From Leptonema sp964619535 (GTDB taxonomy: Bacteria > Spirochaetota > Leptospiria > Leptospirales > Leptonemataceae): 64,000 nucleotides of DNA. The stretch is taken from NCBI GenBank assembly GCA_964619535.1, contig CAZUEX010000011.1:1-64000 (forward strand), read 5' to 3'. Made by a program: the position numbers and the translations under genes. Each line of letters starts with the position of its first letter. Within the stretch, counting starts at the first letter, position 1. The notes under the pieces were generated by a model. That model did no database searches. It was not told where the DNA came from and saw only the letters and a program-made list of their open reading frames with translations. This document shows, piece by piece, positions 52,731-61,877 of the stretch.

Positions 52731-52862
52731 CAGCTCGCTTTCACATGCCTTTTTTAGGGCAAAAGATTTTTTTGCAACCTCTGGCTCCTCTGATGTTCTT
52801 AGAAGTGTTGGTCCGTTTCTCGGGGAACGGATTGGCCTGCATCTTTGTAAGAGGATCCACTT

Positions 52863-53624
52863 ATGAATACCGTTGCATCCATCCTGTTCTGGCTCTTTTT
52901 TGCCGTAACCTGCATCCTGTTCTTTCCCGTTGCGGTAATGATTCGTGTTGTTACCGGTCCCTTTGACCGACGCCTTGTCGTATTGCATCGCTTTACGTCT
53001 TTCTGGGCCTCGCTGTACACCTGGCTGAATCCCTTCTGGCGGGTGACGCTTGTGAAAAAGACACGCATCGATCCCCGACGGCCTTATCTGATGATCTCAA
53101 ACCATCAATCGATGGTCGATATCTTTGCTCTGTTTCGAACCTTCTTCCATTTTAAGTGGGTCAGTAAATCCGAGAATTTCAAGTTCCCCTTTATTGGCTG
53201 GAACATGCGACTCAACCGTTACATCGAAATCAAGCGCGGCACGACGAAAGGCAGTGTCAGTATGATGCGTAAGGCAGAGGCCACCCTGAAAGAAGGCAGC
53301 TCTGTCTTTATCTTTCCCGAAGGCACGCGCTCAAGGAATGGACAACTGGGGACCTTCAAACGCGGAGCCTTTGAACTGGCAAAGAAACTGGATGTTCCCA
53401 TTCTTCCTGTGGTGTTGGATGGCTCGTCGCGGGCATTGCCTGTTGGCAGCTTCATCCTGCGTGGACTGCATCGCATCCGCATTCATGTCCTGGAGCCCAT
53501 CCCCATCGAAAAGGTAAGGGCACTGTCCGTTGAAGAGCTCATTGCACTGTCACGTCAGATCATCGAAAATGAGCTGCAGAAGATGCGCTCTCCACTGCAA
53601 ACGGACACAGTATCAGCCTCATAG
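52863..53624 (+). CDS. plsC: 1-acyl-sn-glycerol-3-phosphate acyltransferase
   Basis: This 253-residue membrane-bound acyltransferase makes phosphatidic acid. It has an N-terminal membrane segment (about 5-28), the catalytic HX4D block NHQSMVDIF (about 79-87), the FPEGTRSRNGQLGTFKRGAFELA glycerol-phosphate-binding motif and PILPVVLDGSSRALP. A weak AGAGGATCC precedes the ATG. Its last six bases overlap the convergent pseudouridine synthase gene. The acyl donor preference is unknown. Confidence 0.93.
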   Translation: MNTVASILFWLFFAVTCILFFPVAVMIRVVTGPFDRRLVVLHRFTSFWASLYTWLNPFWRVTLVKKTRIDPRRPYLMISNHQSMVDIFALFRTFFHFKWVSKSENFKFPFIGWNMRLNRYIEIKRGTTKGSVSMMRKAEATLKEGSSVFIFPEGTRSRNGQLGTFKRGAFELAKKLDVPILPVVLDGSSRALPVGSFILRGLHRIRIHVLEPIPIEKVRALSVEELIALSRQIIENELQKMRSPLQTDTVSAS

Positions 53625-54695
53625 TGCAGGCTGTGTACTGGCCGGCAGTAAGGCCTTCATCCTGGGCGGCAGCGGGCTTCGCAGGCGCAGTGGCTTACCG
53701 GTTCTTGGGTGCTGAAATTGCAGCTCTGTACAGTGAAGGGCTGTTCCGGGAAGGATGAGCAATTGCTTATCCTCTTCTGTTTCTGCGTCCTCCAGCCGGC
53801 GCAGATAGATCGATTCATCGGGTCCATAAAGACGGTCACCCACGACGGGAAAGCCAAGACTGCAAAGGGTTGCGCGAATCTGATGCATCCTTCCTGTGAA
53901 AAGCCGGGCAGATAGGGCGGTGATGATGCGACCGTCTACCGTGAATTCCACCACAGGAGTGAAGTCTGTGCGACAGGAAACGTCGTCGGGGCCGGGCATC
54001 TCTTCTTCATGATAGCGTTGTTTGCGCCGTACTGCGGAAGTGGTTTCCGGTCCAATCCAGCCTTTGCAGCTCCTTGCCTGTTGAAAGCTGCCGAACACAA
54101 AGACGGTGTAGTATTTTTGAACATCCCCTGAGAGGAAGGTCTTTGTCATCTTTCGGGCCATGGCCGAGGATTTTGTATAAACGATCAGCCCTGACGTTTC
54201 TCGGTCCAGGCGGTGAGCCGGTCTGCATATGAAATCCTCTCCCCGCTGTTCGCGAAACATCTCGATAAGAACGGCATTGAGCGTGTTCCTTCTATAGCCA
54301 CCCGAAGCATGTACGGGCAAATCTCCGGGTTTGTCTATGACCAGGAGGTCGTCGTCCTCGTAAACAATACTGATGTTGCGATCGACATCCGGTTCAGGTC
54401 GCATGCGATACGAGAACCGCACCAGCTCTCCTTCCCGCACGACGCGTGATGGCCGTGTGGGGCTGTGGTTGAGCGTAACCTCTCCTGACATGATCTTCTG
54501 CTTCCACAGGGAGCGGGACAGAGCAGGGAAGCGTTCGCCAAGCAGGCTATCCAGGCGGCGCCCGGCCTGGAAGCGATCGACCTTCAGCTCAACATGGCGG
54601 ATGTTCTCCTCGTCCTTTCCTGTGGTTTCCTCTGCAGGGTTCGTTTTTTTTTCTATTCGATCCACCATTTCCGGAACCAGAAGCGTATCGGGCAT
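53619..54695 (-). CDS. RluA-family pseudouridine synthase with S4 domain
   Basis: This 358-residue protein has an N-terminal S4 RNA-binding domain (about 40-85; GRRLDSLLGERFPALSRSLWKQ). The catalytic domain has HRLDRETSGLIVYTKSS with the catalytic Asp, plus IVYEDDDLLVIDKPGDLPVHAS. It converts uridine to pseudouridine in rRNA or tRNA. RluD or RluC type is likely, but the site cannot be told. The frame opens with TTG at 54722; I prefer the ATG at 54695, although neither has a clear ribosome site. A ~45-residue charged extension precedes the S4 domain. Confidence 0.9.
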   Translation of the reverse strand: MPDTLLVPEMVDRIEKKTNPAEETTGKDEENIRHVELKVDRFQAGRRLDSLLGERFPALSRSLWKQKIMSGEVTLNHSPTRPSRVVREGELVRFSYRMRPEPDVDRNISIVYEDDDLLVIDKPGDLPVHASGGYRRNTLNAVLIEMFREQRGEDFICRPAHRLDRETSGLIVYTKSSAMARKMTKTFLSGDVQKYYTVFVFGSFQQARSCKGWIGPETTSAVRRKQRYHEEEMPGPDDVSCRTDFTPVVEFTVDGRIITALSARLFTGRMHQIRATLCSLGFPVVGDRLYGPDESIYLRRLEDAETEEDKQLLILPGTALHCTELQFQHPRTGKPLRLRSPLPPRMKALLPASTQPAL

Positions 54696-54773
54696 GATGC
54701 AAGCCACATGCCTGAAAAGCAACGCAAGGAGCTCTGCATCAGGCTTCCGACAGCTCCGTTACAGGATGAAACA

Positions 54774-55205
54774 ATGAAGTATGAAGTCAACCCGGCAGCA
54801 GCATGTGACCTGCGACATCTGCAGGATGTAGTGGCCTTCCAGCAGATTCTACGACTGCTTCTGCGATTCGATGAACAGAGCCATACGTCCCGCCTCGATT
54901 CTTCTCATTACATGCGCTGTGCCGTCTCTGTTGCGCGGCCGAGCGATGTTACCGTACTCTGTGGCAGGCTGGAGGACGGGCTGTTCTATATCTGTGTGCG
55001 ACTGGACAGCCTGCTGGGAGAACTACGGACGTCCTGGCTGCATGAGGATGAAATCTACAGGGAAAGGGAGGTTGAGGCTGATGATGCAGAACATCCGGTG
55101 CATCAGATGCTCTGCCTTACAGACCTTTATGCCCGGGCCCGGGCCATCAGTGAAGATGAGTTTATTCGCCTGGAGTCGGGCCGCTTCCGGGCAAAGGGGC
55201 GGTAG
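54774..55205 (+). CDS. Conserved hypothetical protein
   Basis: I do not recognise this 143-residue protein. It is acidic, with mixed helix and strand, and no membrane segment or signal. Visible features are VVAFQQILRLLLRFDEQSH and a strand VTVLCGRLEDGLFYICVRL, then an acidic charged helix. The ATG at 54774 has AGGA eight bases upstream. The open frame extends further left over the divergent pseudouridine synthase start, which is unlikely to be coding. It is followed by a DUF167 gene 47 bases away, possibly in one transcript. Confidence 0.6.
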   Translation: MKYEVNPAAACDLRHLQDVVAFQQILRLLLRFDEQSHTSRLDSSHYMRCAVSVARPSDVTVLCGRLEDGLFYICVRLDSLLGELRTSWLHEDEIYREREVEADDAEHPVHQMLCLTDLYARARAISEDEFIRLESGRFRAKGR

Positions 55206-55252
55206 ATGCCCTTCCGGGTTTTCGCTTTGCAAAAAAACCGTACGGTCAATGC

Positions 55253-55483
55253 TTGGATGTGCGTATTTCTGTTCGTGTGAAGCCAAAATCTTCGAGGCGT
55301 GGTGTTACGGTACTGGAGGACGGCACGCTGGAAGTGAGAGTCAATGCTCCGCCAGAGGATGGGCGGGCCAACGCAGAACTGATCGATACACTTGCCCGCC
55401 ACCTCGGTGTGAAGCGACGATTCATTTCGATTGTCAGCGGGCAGTCTTCGCGTAACAAGATTATTGAGGTTGAAGACGGCTGA
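55253..55483 (+). CDS. DUF167 (YggU family) protein
   Basis: This is a 76-residue single-domain protein of the YggU/DUF167 family. The opening ISVRVKPKSSRRGV and the core VNAPPEDGRANAELIDTLARHLGVKRRFISIVSGQSSRNKIIEV are diagnostic. The function is unknown throughout the family. Start options are TTG at 55253 and GTG at 55259; no in-frame ATG exists. Ribosome signals are weak. Confidence 0.88.
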   Translation: MDVRISVRVKPKSSRRGVTVLEDGTLEVRVNAPPEDGRANAELIDTLARHLGVKRRFISIVSGQSSRNKIIEVEDG

Positions 55484-55498
55484 TTGGCAGCCTGAGAG

Positions 55499-58400
55499 TT
55501 ACTGCCACGTAATCTGATCTGCCGCAGCGGGTCGTCCTGTGTAGAAGCCCTGGAAGTGCTGGCAGCCCAGCTCTTTCAGGGTTTGCATCTGTTCTTCTGT
55601 TTCCACTCCCTCGGCGATGACGGTCATGTGCAGATGTTCGGCAATGGTGATGATGGAGCGGATGATGGTGCGACTGAAGTCACTGGTTCTGGCATCCTGG
55701 GTAAAGGATCGGTCGATCTTGATTTCAGCGAGGGGCAGCCGTTTCAGGTATGTCAGGGATGAATAGCCGGTTCCAAAATCATCTACCGAGAATCGTAAAC
55801 CGGTTTCGCAGAGTTCTTCCATCTTTTCGATGCTTTCTTCGACGTTATCGAGAAACACACTTTCTGTGATCTCAAGCATCAGCCTGCGGGCATCAATCTC
55901 TGTATCTGAGATGATTCTCTTCACGTCTTTTGCAAAGTAGGGGTCGCGGAACTGTCGGGCGCTGATATTCACGGCCATGCTTCCCCGGTAGCCCTGATTC
56001 TGCCATTCTTTCAGCTGCTGACAGGCCATGCCGAGCACCAGTCGTCCCAGTGGAATGATCAGTCCTGTTTCTTCAGCCACAGATATGTATACGCCCGGGC
56101 TGAGGATGCCCCTGGTCGGATGCTGCCAGCGAAGCAGGGCTTCGACTCCGGTCAGTCCGCCATTTCCGTTGACCTGGGGTTGATAGTGAATGATAAACTC
56201 TTCGTTTTGAATGGCGCGGTGAAGTTCTTGCTCCATGGCCAGACGGAACTCAGCCATCCGCTGCATTTCCGGATGAAAGAATCGGTAAGCATTTCTTCCT
56301 TCCGTCTTCGCGCGATACATAGCGGTATCTGCTTCTCGTATCACATCCTGCGGTGTTTGGTCGTAGCGGGGAAGTACCGTTACGCCGATCGACGGAGTCA
56401 GATTGAAGGTATGCTGGCCCACCTGGAAGGCTGGCTCCAGCGTACGCTGCAGCTGTTCTGCGACGTTCTGTGCCTGCTTCGCAGCCTCTTCCGGAGAGTC
56501 GGCCAGGTCAAAGAGGAGAATGACAAATTCATCGCCACCGAGACGGGCCACGGTGTCTTCTTCGCGAAGCCGGTTTCGCAATCGGTGTGCCACCTGACGG
56601 AGAATCTCATCACCGGTGTCATGTCCGAAGGAATCGTTAACATGCTTGAAGTTATCAAGATCCAGATAAAGCAGGGCACCGAAACGACTGCGCCGCCGTA
56701 AAAACGCCATTTCATGTTCAAGGTGGTCGAGCAGGAGGCGACGATTGGCAAGATCGGTCAGGGGATCATAGTAGGCCAGCCGTTCAATCTCGGCCTCTCT
56801 GCCAATGTTGTAGAGGCTGTAGGCAATGTCACCGGCCACCTCCTGTAAAAGGGCAATCTCCTCTTCGCTTAGCTGCAGTGAATGGTCCGTGCAGACATTC
56901 ATCAGCCCGTACTTCTGGTCTTTGTACACAAGGGGAATGGCCAGCTGGCTCTGAATGCCGAATTGGACGGCTCTCTCCCGATAGGGAGAGGATCGTTCAT
57001 TCCTGATATCGGCCACAGAGATGCCTGTGCCGGCTGCCCATGCACGTGCCGCCGGGTCGGATGCAGCCGACACATTTTTCACAGGGATTACCAGTCCTTG
57101 TACAGAGGTGGCGCCTTTGCCGGCAGAGGCGGCTGTCATAAGGGTGTTACCCGTGTCATCCGGCAGTGCCATCCAGACCACCCTGTATCCTCTGTTCTGT
57201 ACGAGTATGTTACAGGATTCTCGCAGGATGACGTCTTTATCTCTTTCGCGCGTGATCAGCTGGTTGATCTGGCGAATGGAGTGTAGCAGGGCGTTCAGAT
57301 GGAGAATTTGCTCGGAGGCCTGCTTTCGCTCCGTGATATCCCTTACCACACCTTCGACGATGGCCGTTCCATCATCTTCTTCTCGCTGGATAACCTGACG
57401 CATCTCTGCCCAGTGAAGCCTGCCATGTCTGTCATAGATGCGGAACTCGGCTTCTTGAATTCTATCTTTGGAAGAGCGAAGCTGGAGGATGATTTCCACG
57501 TCATCCGGATGAATCAGCTGCAGAAGAAGATCCTGATTGGTAAGGAAGTCTGCAGGTGTATAACCGAGAAACTGGGTTACAGAGGGACTGACAAATTCAA
57601 GCCTCGACTGAGAACTGCGTCGTGCTCTGTAGACCACGTCGCGCGTTCGTTCAAGAAACAGTCGAAACAGCGTATTCTGCTCCAGCTGTTGCCGTAGCAG
57701 TTGTGTCTGTTTTTCGATCAGGGCAGCCAGGAAAAAGGTGATCAGGGCCAGAAAGGCCAGGTAGATGCGAAGCGAGGCCGGCTGCTGGCGAAAGGGACCT
57801 TCGTTCAGGGCTGTTGCGGCAAAGGCGATCAGGCCAAGAAGCAACATGCCTGCTGCACCCAGAGAATCTCCGGTGCGCAGGGCCATCCATACGACGAGCA
57901 GGGCCGGCAGATAGGCATAGGGAAGTGGTAGAAAGGGGATGGCATAGTCAAAGAAGACCACAGGTAGAGACAGAAGAAAAACAGATCCGACGGCGATTCG
58001 CTCGAATGTGGCCGCTTCTCCCGAAAAACGACTGGCGCGGTTCCAGAGCAGTAAAGGCAGTCCGGGAAACAGGATGCCTGTGAGCACGCGTAGATACCAT
58101 TCCATCCATGGCAGATCATGGCCGGCGGATCGAAGCAGGGTGGCAGCCGGCAGAGACACGAGTATGGACAGAAGCAGGCGCTGCAGGAGCTCGTTTTCGT
58201 TGATGGATTTCAGGCGGTTCCTGCGATACACGAGCGGCAAAACAGAAATCAAGGTGGCCATGCCAGACGCCAGACCATGAAGGACGGTATGGCCTGTGAG
58301 AAGGAAGGCCGTAAGCTCTCCCAGAACGACCGATACAGCCAGGCTCAGTCTATAACGGAACAGAAAACTGAAGGCCAGGCCTGCCGGAATCCAGAAAACC

Positions 58401-58522
58401 GGCTGATCGACCTGTAACGCCAGAAGGCCTGCTGCCGTAATCAAGGTGGCTGTATACAGAAAAAGCGAAGGCAGAGAGAGCAGTGATCGGACTTCTTTTT
58501 TCAGGCCGTCCATTCCTGACAT
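55499..58522 (-). CDS. Membrane GGDEF-EAL protein with PAS and GAF domains
   Basis: The protein has about 1007 residues. The first ~300 hold eight or more membrane segments in a MASE1-like sensor. A PAS domain (about 330-430, ending VRDITERKQASEQIL) and a GAF domain (about 450-590) follow. The GGDEF domain has an intact active site in RLGGDEF. The EAL domain has GVEALLRW, NISARQF, LEITES, DDFGTGYSSL and AEGVET, so both c-di-GMP synthesis and breakdown look possible. The ATG at 58522 lacks a clear ribosome site, and the frame extends to a GTG at 58615. It probably senses an extracellular or membrane signal. A PilZ-like effector gene is at 11144-12475. Confidence 0.92.
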   Translation of the reverse strand: MSGMDGLKKEVRSLLSLPSLFLYTATLITAAGLLALQVDQPVFWIPAGLAFSFLFRYRLSLAVSVVLGELTAFLLTGHTVLHGLASGMATLISVLPLVYRRNRLKSINENELLQRLLLSILVSLPAATLLRSAGHDLPWMEWYLRVLTGILFPGLPLLLWNRASRFSGEAATFERIAVGSVFLLSLPVVFFDYAIPFLPLPYAYLPALLVVWMALRTGDSLGAAGMLLLGLIAFAATALNEGPFRQQPASLRIYLAFLALITFFLAALIEKQTQLLRQQLEQNTLFRLFLERTRDVVYRARRSSQSRLEFVSPSVTQFLGYTPADFLTNQDLLLQLIHPDDVEIILQLRSSKDRIQEAEFRIYDRHGRLHWAEMRQVIQREEDDGTAIVEGVVRDITERKQASEQILHLNALLHSIRQINQLITRERDKDVILRESCNILVQNRGYRVVWMALPDDTGNTLMTAASAGKGATSVQGLVIPVKNVSAASDPAARAWAAGTGISVADIRNERSSPYRERAVQFGIQSQLAIPLVYKDQKYGLMNVCTDHSLQLSEEEIALLQEVAGDIAYSLYNIGREAEIERLAYYDPLTDLANRRLLLDHLEHEMAFLRRRSRFGALLYLDLDNFKHVNDSFGHDTGDEILRQVAHRLRNRLREEDTVARLGGDEFVILLFDLADSPEEAAKQAQNVAEQLQRTLEPAFQVGQHTFNLTPSIGVTVLPRYDQTPQDVIREADTAMYRAKTEGRNAYRFFHPEMQRMAEFRLAMEQELHRAIQNEEFIIHYQPQVNGNGGLTGVEALLRWQHPTRGILSPGVYISVAEETGLIIPLGRLVLGMACQQLKEWQNQGYRGSMAVNISARQFRDPYFAKDVKRIISDTEIDARRLMLEITESVFLDNVEESIEKMEELCETGLRFSVDDFGTGYSSLTYLKRLPLAEIKIDRSFTQDARTSDFSRTIIRSIITIAEHLHMTVIAEGVETEEQMQTLKELGCQHFQGFYTGRPAAADQITWQ

Positions 58523-58649
58523 ATTGCAATGTGCCAGGAAAATGAACAGCAAGATTTCTGTTGCAATGGCCCGCCCTGTGGGCCTACCGCTGTCGGAACG
58601 GCCTCTGTCAACCACTTGACACTGCTCCGGGCTTCATTTTTCTGAAGAA

Positions 58650-59276
58650 ATGGAAAGCCTGCGTATTCACAGGGGACTGGCCGCCCTTCTTGATCGAGCC
58701 AATGTTGATACAGATCAGATCATTCCCAAGCAGTTCTTGAAAAAGATCGAACGGACGGGTTTTGGAAAGCACCTCTTCCATGACTGGCGCTTCCTTGATG
58801 ATGCGGGCGAAAAGGAGAATCCGGAATTCGCTTTAAACAAGGAGCGTTATCGCGGGGCAAGCATCCTCGTAACACGTGAGAATTTTGGCTGTGGTTCCAG
58901 CCGTGAACATGCTCCCTGGGCCTTGCTGGACTATGGTTTTCGTGTCATCGTGGCTCCTTCCTATGCTGACATCTTCTTTAACAATTGTTTCAAGAATGGT
59001 ATGTTACCCATTGTTCTGCCTGCAGAACAGGTACAGGAGCTTTTTGACTTTATCGAAGCCCACGAAGGGGCGGAGCTTGAGGCGGACCTTGAAAAGCAGG
59101 AGCTTCGTGTGGTGAATGTTCCGAAGGCCTATCCTTTCGAGGTTGAGCCTTTCCGTCGTGAATGCCTGTTGAATGGCTGGGATGATATTGGACTCACCCT
59201 GCGCAACGAGTCGGTGATTAAAGACTTCGAGAAGAGATACGCTGAGCAATTCCCGTTTCAGCTTGTTTCCAGATAG
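58650..59276 (+). CDS. leuD: 3-isopropylmalate dehydratase small subunit
   Basis: This 208-residue protein forms isopropylmalate isomerase with LeuC in leucine synthesis. Signatures are RANVDTDQIIPKQFLKKIERTGFGKHLFHDWRF, the NFGCGSSREHAPWALLDYGFRVIVAPSYADIF substrate-recognition block and NGMLPIVLP. Length matches the bacterial LeuD form. A small hairpin CTTCA-TTTTTC-TGAAG (58632-58647) lies over the ribosome-site region just before the ATG. leuC is not adjacent, so subunit genes are split or LeuC lies outside the window. It is divergent from the GGDEF-EAL gene. Confidence 0.95.
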   Translation: MESLRIHRGLAALLDRANVDTDQIIPKQFLKKIERTGFGKHLFHDWRFLDDAGEKENPEFALNKERYRGASILVTRENFGCGSSREHAPWALLDYGFRVIVAPSYADIFFNNCFKNGMLPIVLPAEQVQELFDFIEAHEGAELEADLEKQELRVVNVPKAYPFEVEPFRRECLLNGWDDIGLTLRNESVIKDFEKRYAEQFPFQLVSR

Positions 59277-59288
59277 GTCTTCCTGGTG

Positions 59289-59310
59289 CCTGCCGGCACA
59301 GGTCGGCAGG
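59289..59310. terminator. Stem-loop between leuD and the ankyrin gene
   Basis: CCTGCCG (59289-59295) and CGGCAGG (59304-59310) form a 7-bp stem with an eight-base loop in the short gap between the convergent leuD and ankyrin genes. No T-run follows on either strand, so termination is plausible but unproven. Confidence 0.4.
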
Positions 59311-59319
59311 CTGTCACGT

Positions 59320-59667
59320 TTACTCGAGCAATGCAGCTGCCTCTGAGTGTCCCTGTGCCTGGGCCACTGTTAACGGAGTGTATCCGTAAATGGTTTTCAG
59401 CGTCTTGTCTGCACCATTCGCAAGAAGAACGTTGATTACGGGGGTGGCTCCAATGTACGCTGCCATATGAAGAGGCGTCATGCCTGTCACGTCAGCCTGA
59501 TTGATGCTATCAGGGTTCATTTCTAGAATCTTTTCGAAAAGGCTGAAGCCTCGCAACGAGCGCGCAGCCGGCACGATTGATGCCAGCAGGATCGACTCTT
59601 TTTCATCGGTTAATACAGTCACGTCTGCTTTTCGGTCCAGGAGGGCTTCGGCCGCTTCTATATGGTT
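59320..59667 (-). pseudogene. Downstream ankyrin fragment cut off by an in-frame stop
   Basis: These codons continue in the same frame as the ankyrin lipoprotein after a TAG at 59668-59670. They read NHIEAAEALLDRKADVTVLT, a clean ankyrin repeat that directly completes the preceding ALR. At least one more full repeat follows (DVTGMTPLHMAAYIGATPVINVLLANGADK), then the C-terminus. No ribosome site or good start lies between the stop and this segment, although an ATG-free frame opens near 59622. It is best seen as the tail of one gene disrupted by a nonsense change, unless the stop is a sequencing error. Confidence 0.75.
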
Positions 59668-60486
59668 CTACCTGAGGGCGAGAAATAGGTGCGAGAGCCC
59701 GCCTTCCTGTTTGGAGTCTATCAATCTATGTGGAAGGTCGGCGATCATGGTCTTAGCGACGCGCATACGGTGCTGTCTCTGCAGATGCTGCGGAAGCTTT
59801 ATGTGCCTGTGGGTCATTACGTTGAAGACTAAGAACACGCCACCCTGGAAAGATAGGGGTTGGTCCTTATGCTGGTTCAACAGTCTATGCAATGGTGTTT
59901 GCTGCCTATGATTCAGGGCCGATATATCAGCACCGTGTTTGATAAGGATCTGATAAAGTCCTCTTGTAGGCGTCAGGGTCATGGCCTCATGCAGGGGGGT
60001 GTTTCCTGCGAATGTGCGCGCATTAATATCAGCCCCGGCTTTCACAAGGAGCGGAATTGCCGCAGTATGCCCCGTAATCGCTGCTATGTGCAATGCCGTT
60101 TCTCCCGTCTCTGGTATCTGGTAATCGGCCCGGGCCCCGCTTTTGAGGAGGTCGCGAAGGATCTCCGTTTCCAGGGCGCCGGCTGCATAGATGATAGGGG
60201 AAACTCCGTCAAGAGAGGGCATGTTAGGATCTGCCCCTTTCTGCAGGAGAAGGCGAACGGTATCCGGGCGTCTATCAAGAATTGATTTGGATAGCAGTGT
60301 GATGCCGTCTTCGTCGTATGAATTGACGTCGACTCCTTGAGCGAGAAGACCATTGACTGCTTCCGGTGTTAGAAGGATCCTGGGAGTGGAGCATGCCTGG
60401 CTCATGAGTATTGCAATAAGCAAGAACAGCATGAACAGGGAAGAATGAAGGGAAACAATACGTTTCCCTGAAGGGAGTATTTTCAT
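59668..60486 (-). CDS. Ankyrin-repeat lipoprotein, truncated
   Basis: This 272-residue product has a lipoprotein signal (hydrophobic about 12-28, lipobox SQAC, Cys about residue 32). Several ankyrin repeats follow (GVDVNSYDEDGITLLSKSIL; GADPNMPSLDGVSPIIYAAG; ETALHIAAITGHTAAIPLLVKAGADIN; GNTPLHEAMTL). A ~50-residue basic stretch without clear repeat pattern comes before the stop. An in-frame TAG then cuts it short, and the reading frame continues as ankyrin sequence for about 115 more codons. The intact protein would have been about 388 residues, surface or periplasmic, and used for protein binding. Confidence 0.75.
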   Translation of the reverse strand: MKILPSGKRIVSLHSSLFMLFLLIAILMSQACSTPRILLTPEAVNGLLAQGVDVNSYDEDGITLLSKSILDRRPDTVRLLLQKGADPNMPSLDGVSPIIYAAGALETEILRDLLKSGARADYQIPETGETALHIAAITGHTAAIPLLVKAGADINARTFAGNTPLHEAMTLTPTRGLYQILIKHGADISALNHRQQTPLHRLLNQHKDQPLSFQGGVFLVFNVMTHRHIKLPQHLQRQHRMRVAKTMIADLPHRLIDSKQEGGLSHLFLALR

Positions 60487-60587
60487 CTCTGTACCTTTGC
60501 TATCTAAATTAAGAGTAGATTTTACTCACAGGCAGGATGTTCAGTCTATTGGTAAAGTGCAAGTACTTTTGGAAAGAAATGATCTGT

Positions 60588-61877
60588 TCAGGCTCGATAG
60601 CGGCAGGGCAGAGGATGGTTTTCTATCAGACATCGCGCAAGATAACCGTAGAGAATTCGCAACCGATCGGAATCAAGAGCTGACGACAGAGTCGGCCCGT
60701 GCTGGATGCTATCCATGACATAAGGGATCATTCGTTCGGCCGGTGGACCATGATCGATCAGGAACCGTATGCGTTCTGCAAAGACATGACTTTTGAAAAT
60801 GAGGGCAAAGTCCGGTAACAGCACGCTAAGCAGCTGCTGTAGTAAAGAACGTACGGACGTCGACCGTTTGCACCCGAAAGCAGCCAGGATATCTTGATCA
60901 GAGATTATGGCATGTCGCCCCAACCTCATGACCTGATTCATGAGATCAGTCAGGGCAGTTGTGGGGACATTCCTGGTGATGGATATGGGAGCCAGGCGTT
61001 CTTCGCAGATGGCTCTGGCTGACAGGAAGACGAATCCTGCCGTTGCTATGTCCATGCCCGCGCACTCCTGGATATCCATCGTGCGTATCTCTATTGCCAT
61101 TCGATCGAAGCGAGCGATGGCCCCGCGTGAGTTCAGCCATTCCTCCTGCAGAATGCCATCTGGATCATAGGGAGCAATGTCGTCGTAGATCCTGGACAGA
61201 ATGCGATCGTGGTACTCCTGCATGGAATACACGGGCTCGGGAATGACATGACCTGAGATCGAGGGGATAAGGCTCTGGTTCGTTCTGTAGTATTCCAGCC
61301 TGGTATCGAGGAATGGCATTCTGTGAGAATTTAGAAAGGGCGAAGAGGCACAGAGTGCAGGCAGTAAAGGAAGCAGAAGGCGAACAGCAGCGTGCAGGCG
61401 TCCGAACTCCTCATCATTGCAGAAAGGGAGATTCAGATGCATGCTCTGCAGGTTGGACCATCCATGTCCTCTGCAGCCAAAGATTCTGTTATAGGCCGAA
61501 TAGATCTCGCTGCTATCATGAGGCCACAGCAGTGTCTCCTTTTCGGGAACAAAGAAAGGATGCATTGCTGTTCCAAGGAGCATGCAGGCCGGGTGCAGAC
61601 GCTGCAGAATGTCATTGGCCTGGCCTATAGAATGCATGATGTCGGCTTCGGCTGCTTCCAGATCGATCGTTGGTTCAGCAGTCTTCAATTCCACCACATG
61701 CATAACAAGTTCGTTCGACCAGCCTGTTTTGCCTGCCGTTAGCGAACCAGGCCATTCTTCCTGGCTGTTGGCGGCCAGTCTGATCAGGCGGTCAGCAACG
61801 GGGGCTACAACAAGGTCGTCCTGCCGGACGATCATGTACTCAAGCTCGATTCCACAGGCTTCGAAAAGATGCAGCAT
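60588..61877 (-). CDS. GCS2-like carboxylate-amine ligase
   Basis: This 429-residue protein resembles the glutamate-cysteine ligase type 2 (GCS2) fold. The N-terminal GIELEYMIV strand carries metal-binding Glu residues. The NELVMHVVELKTAEP strand follows, then SMHLNLPF and the late AIARFDRMAIEIRTMDIQE block. GCS2 enzymes form amide bonds between an amino acid carboxylate and an amine using ATP. The exact substrate here is unknown, and it need not be glutathione. Its ATG overlaps the ATP-grasp stop (TGATG). It is the last gene of a three-gene cassette with a RimK-like ligase and a C39-like peptidase. Confidence 0.8.
   Translation of the reverse strand: MLHLFEACGIELEYMIVRQDDLVVAPVADRLIRLAANSQEEWPGSLTAGKTGWSNELVMHVVELKTAEPTIDLEAAEADIMHSIGQANDILQRLHPACMLLGTAMHPFFVPEKETLLWPHDSSEIYSAYNRIFGCRGHGWSNLQSMHLNLPFCNDEEFGRLHAAVRLLLPLLPALCASSPFLNSHRMPFLDTRLEYYRTNQSLIPSISGHVIPEPVYSMQEYHDRILSRIYDDIAPYDPDGILQEEWLNSRGAIARFDRMAIEIRTMDIQECAGMDIATAGFVFLSARAICEERLAPISITRNVPTTALTDLMNQVMRLGRHAIISDQDILAAFGCKRSTSVRSLLQQLLSVLLPDFALIFKSHVFAERIRFLIDHGPPAERMIPYVMDSIQHGPTLSSALDSDRLRILYGYLARCLIENHPLPCRYRA

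Noticed and set aside
54871..55455. Long plus-strand frame of 194 codons across the hypothetical and DUF167 genes
   Set aside because: The frame overlaps two better-supported genes, has no recognisable domain and shows an Arg/Cys-rich composition typical of a shadow frame.
58632..58647. Hairpin over the leuD ribosome site as a riboswitch
   Set aside because: The stem is only five base pairs with a T-rich loop and no leader peptide or aptamer-like structure is present.
59320..59622. Separate small ankyrin gene
   Set aside because: It is in the same frame as the upstream lipoprotein with only a TAG between, and it has no start codon with a ribosome site; it is the tail of the broken gene.
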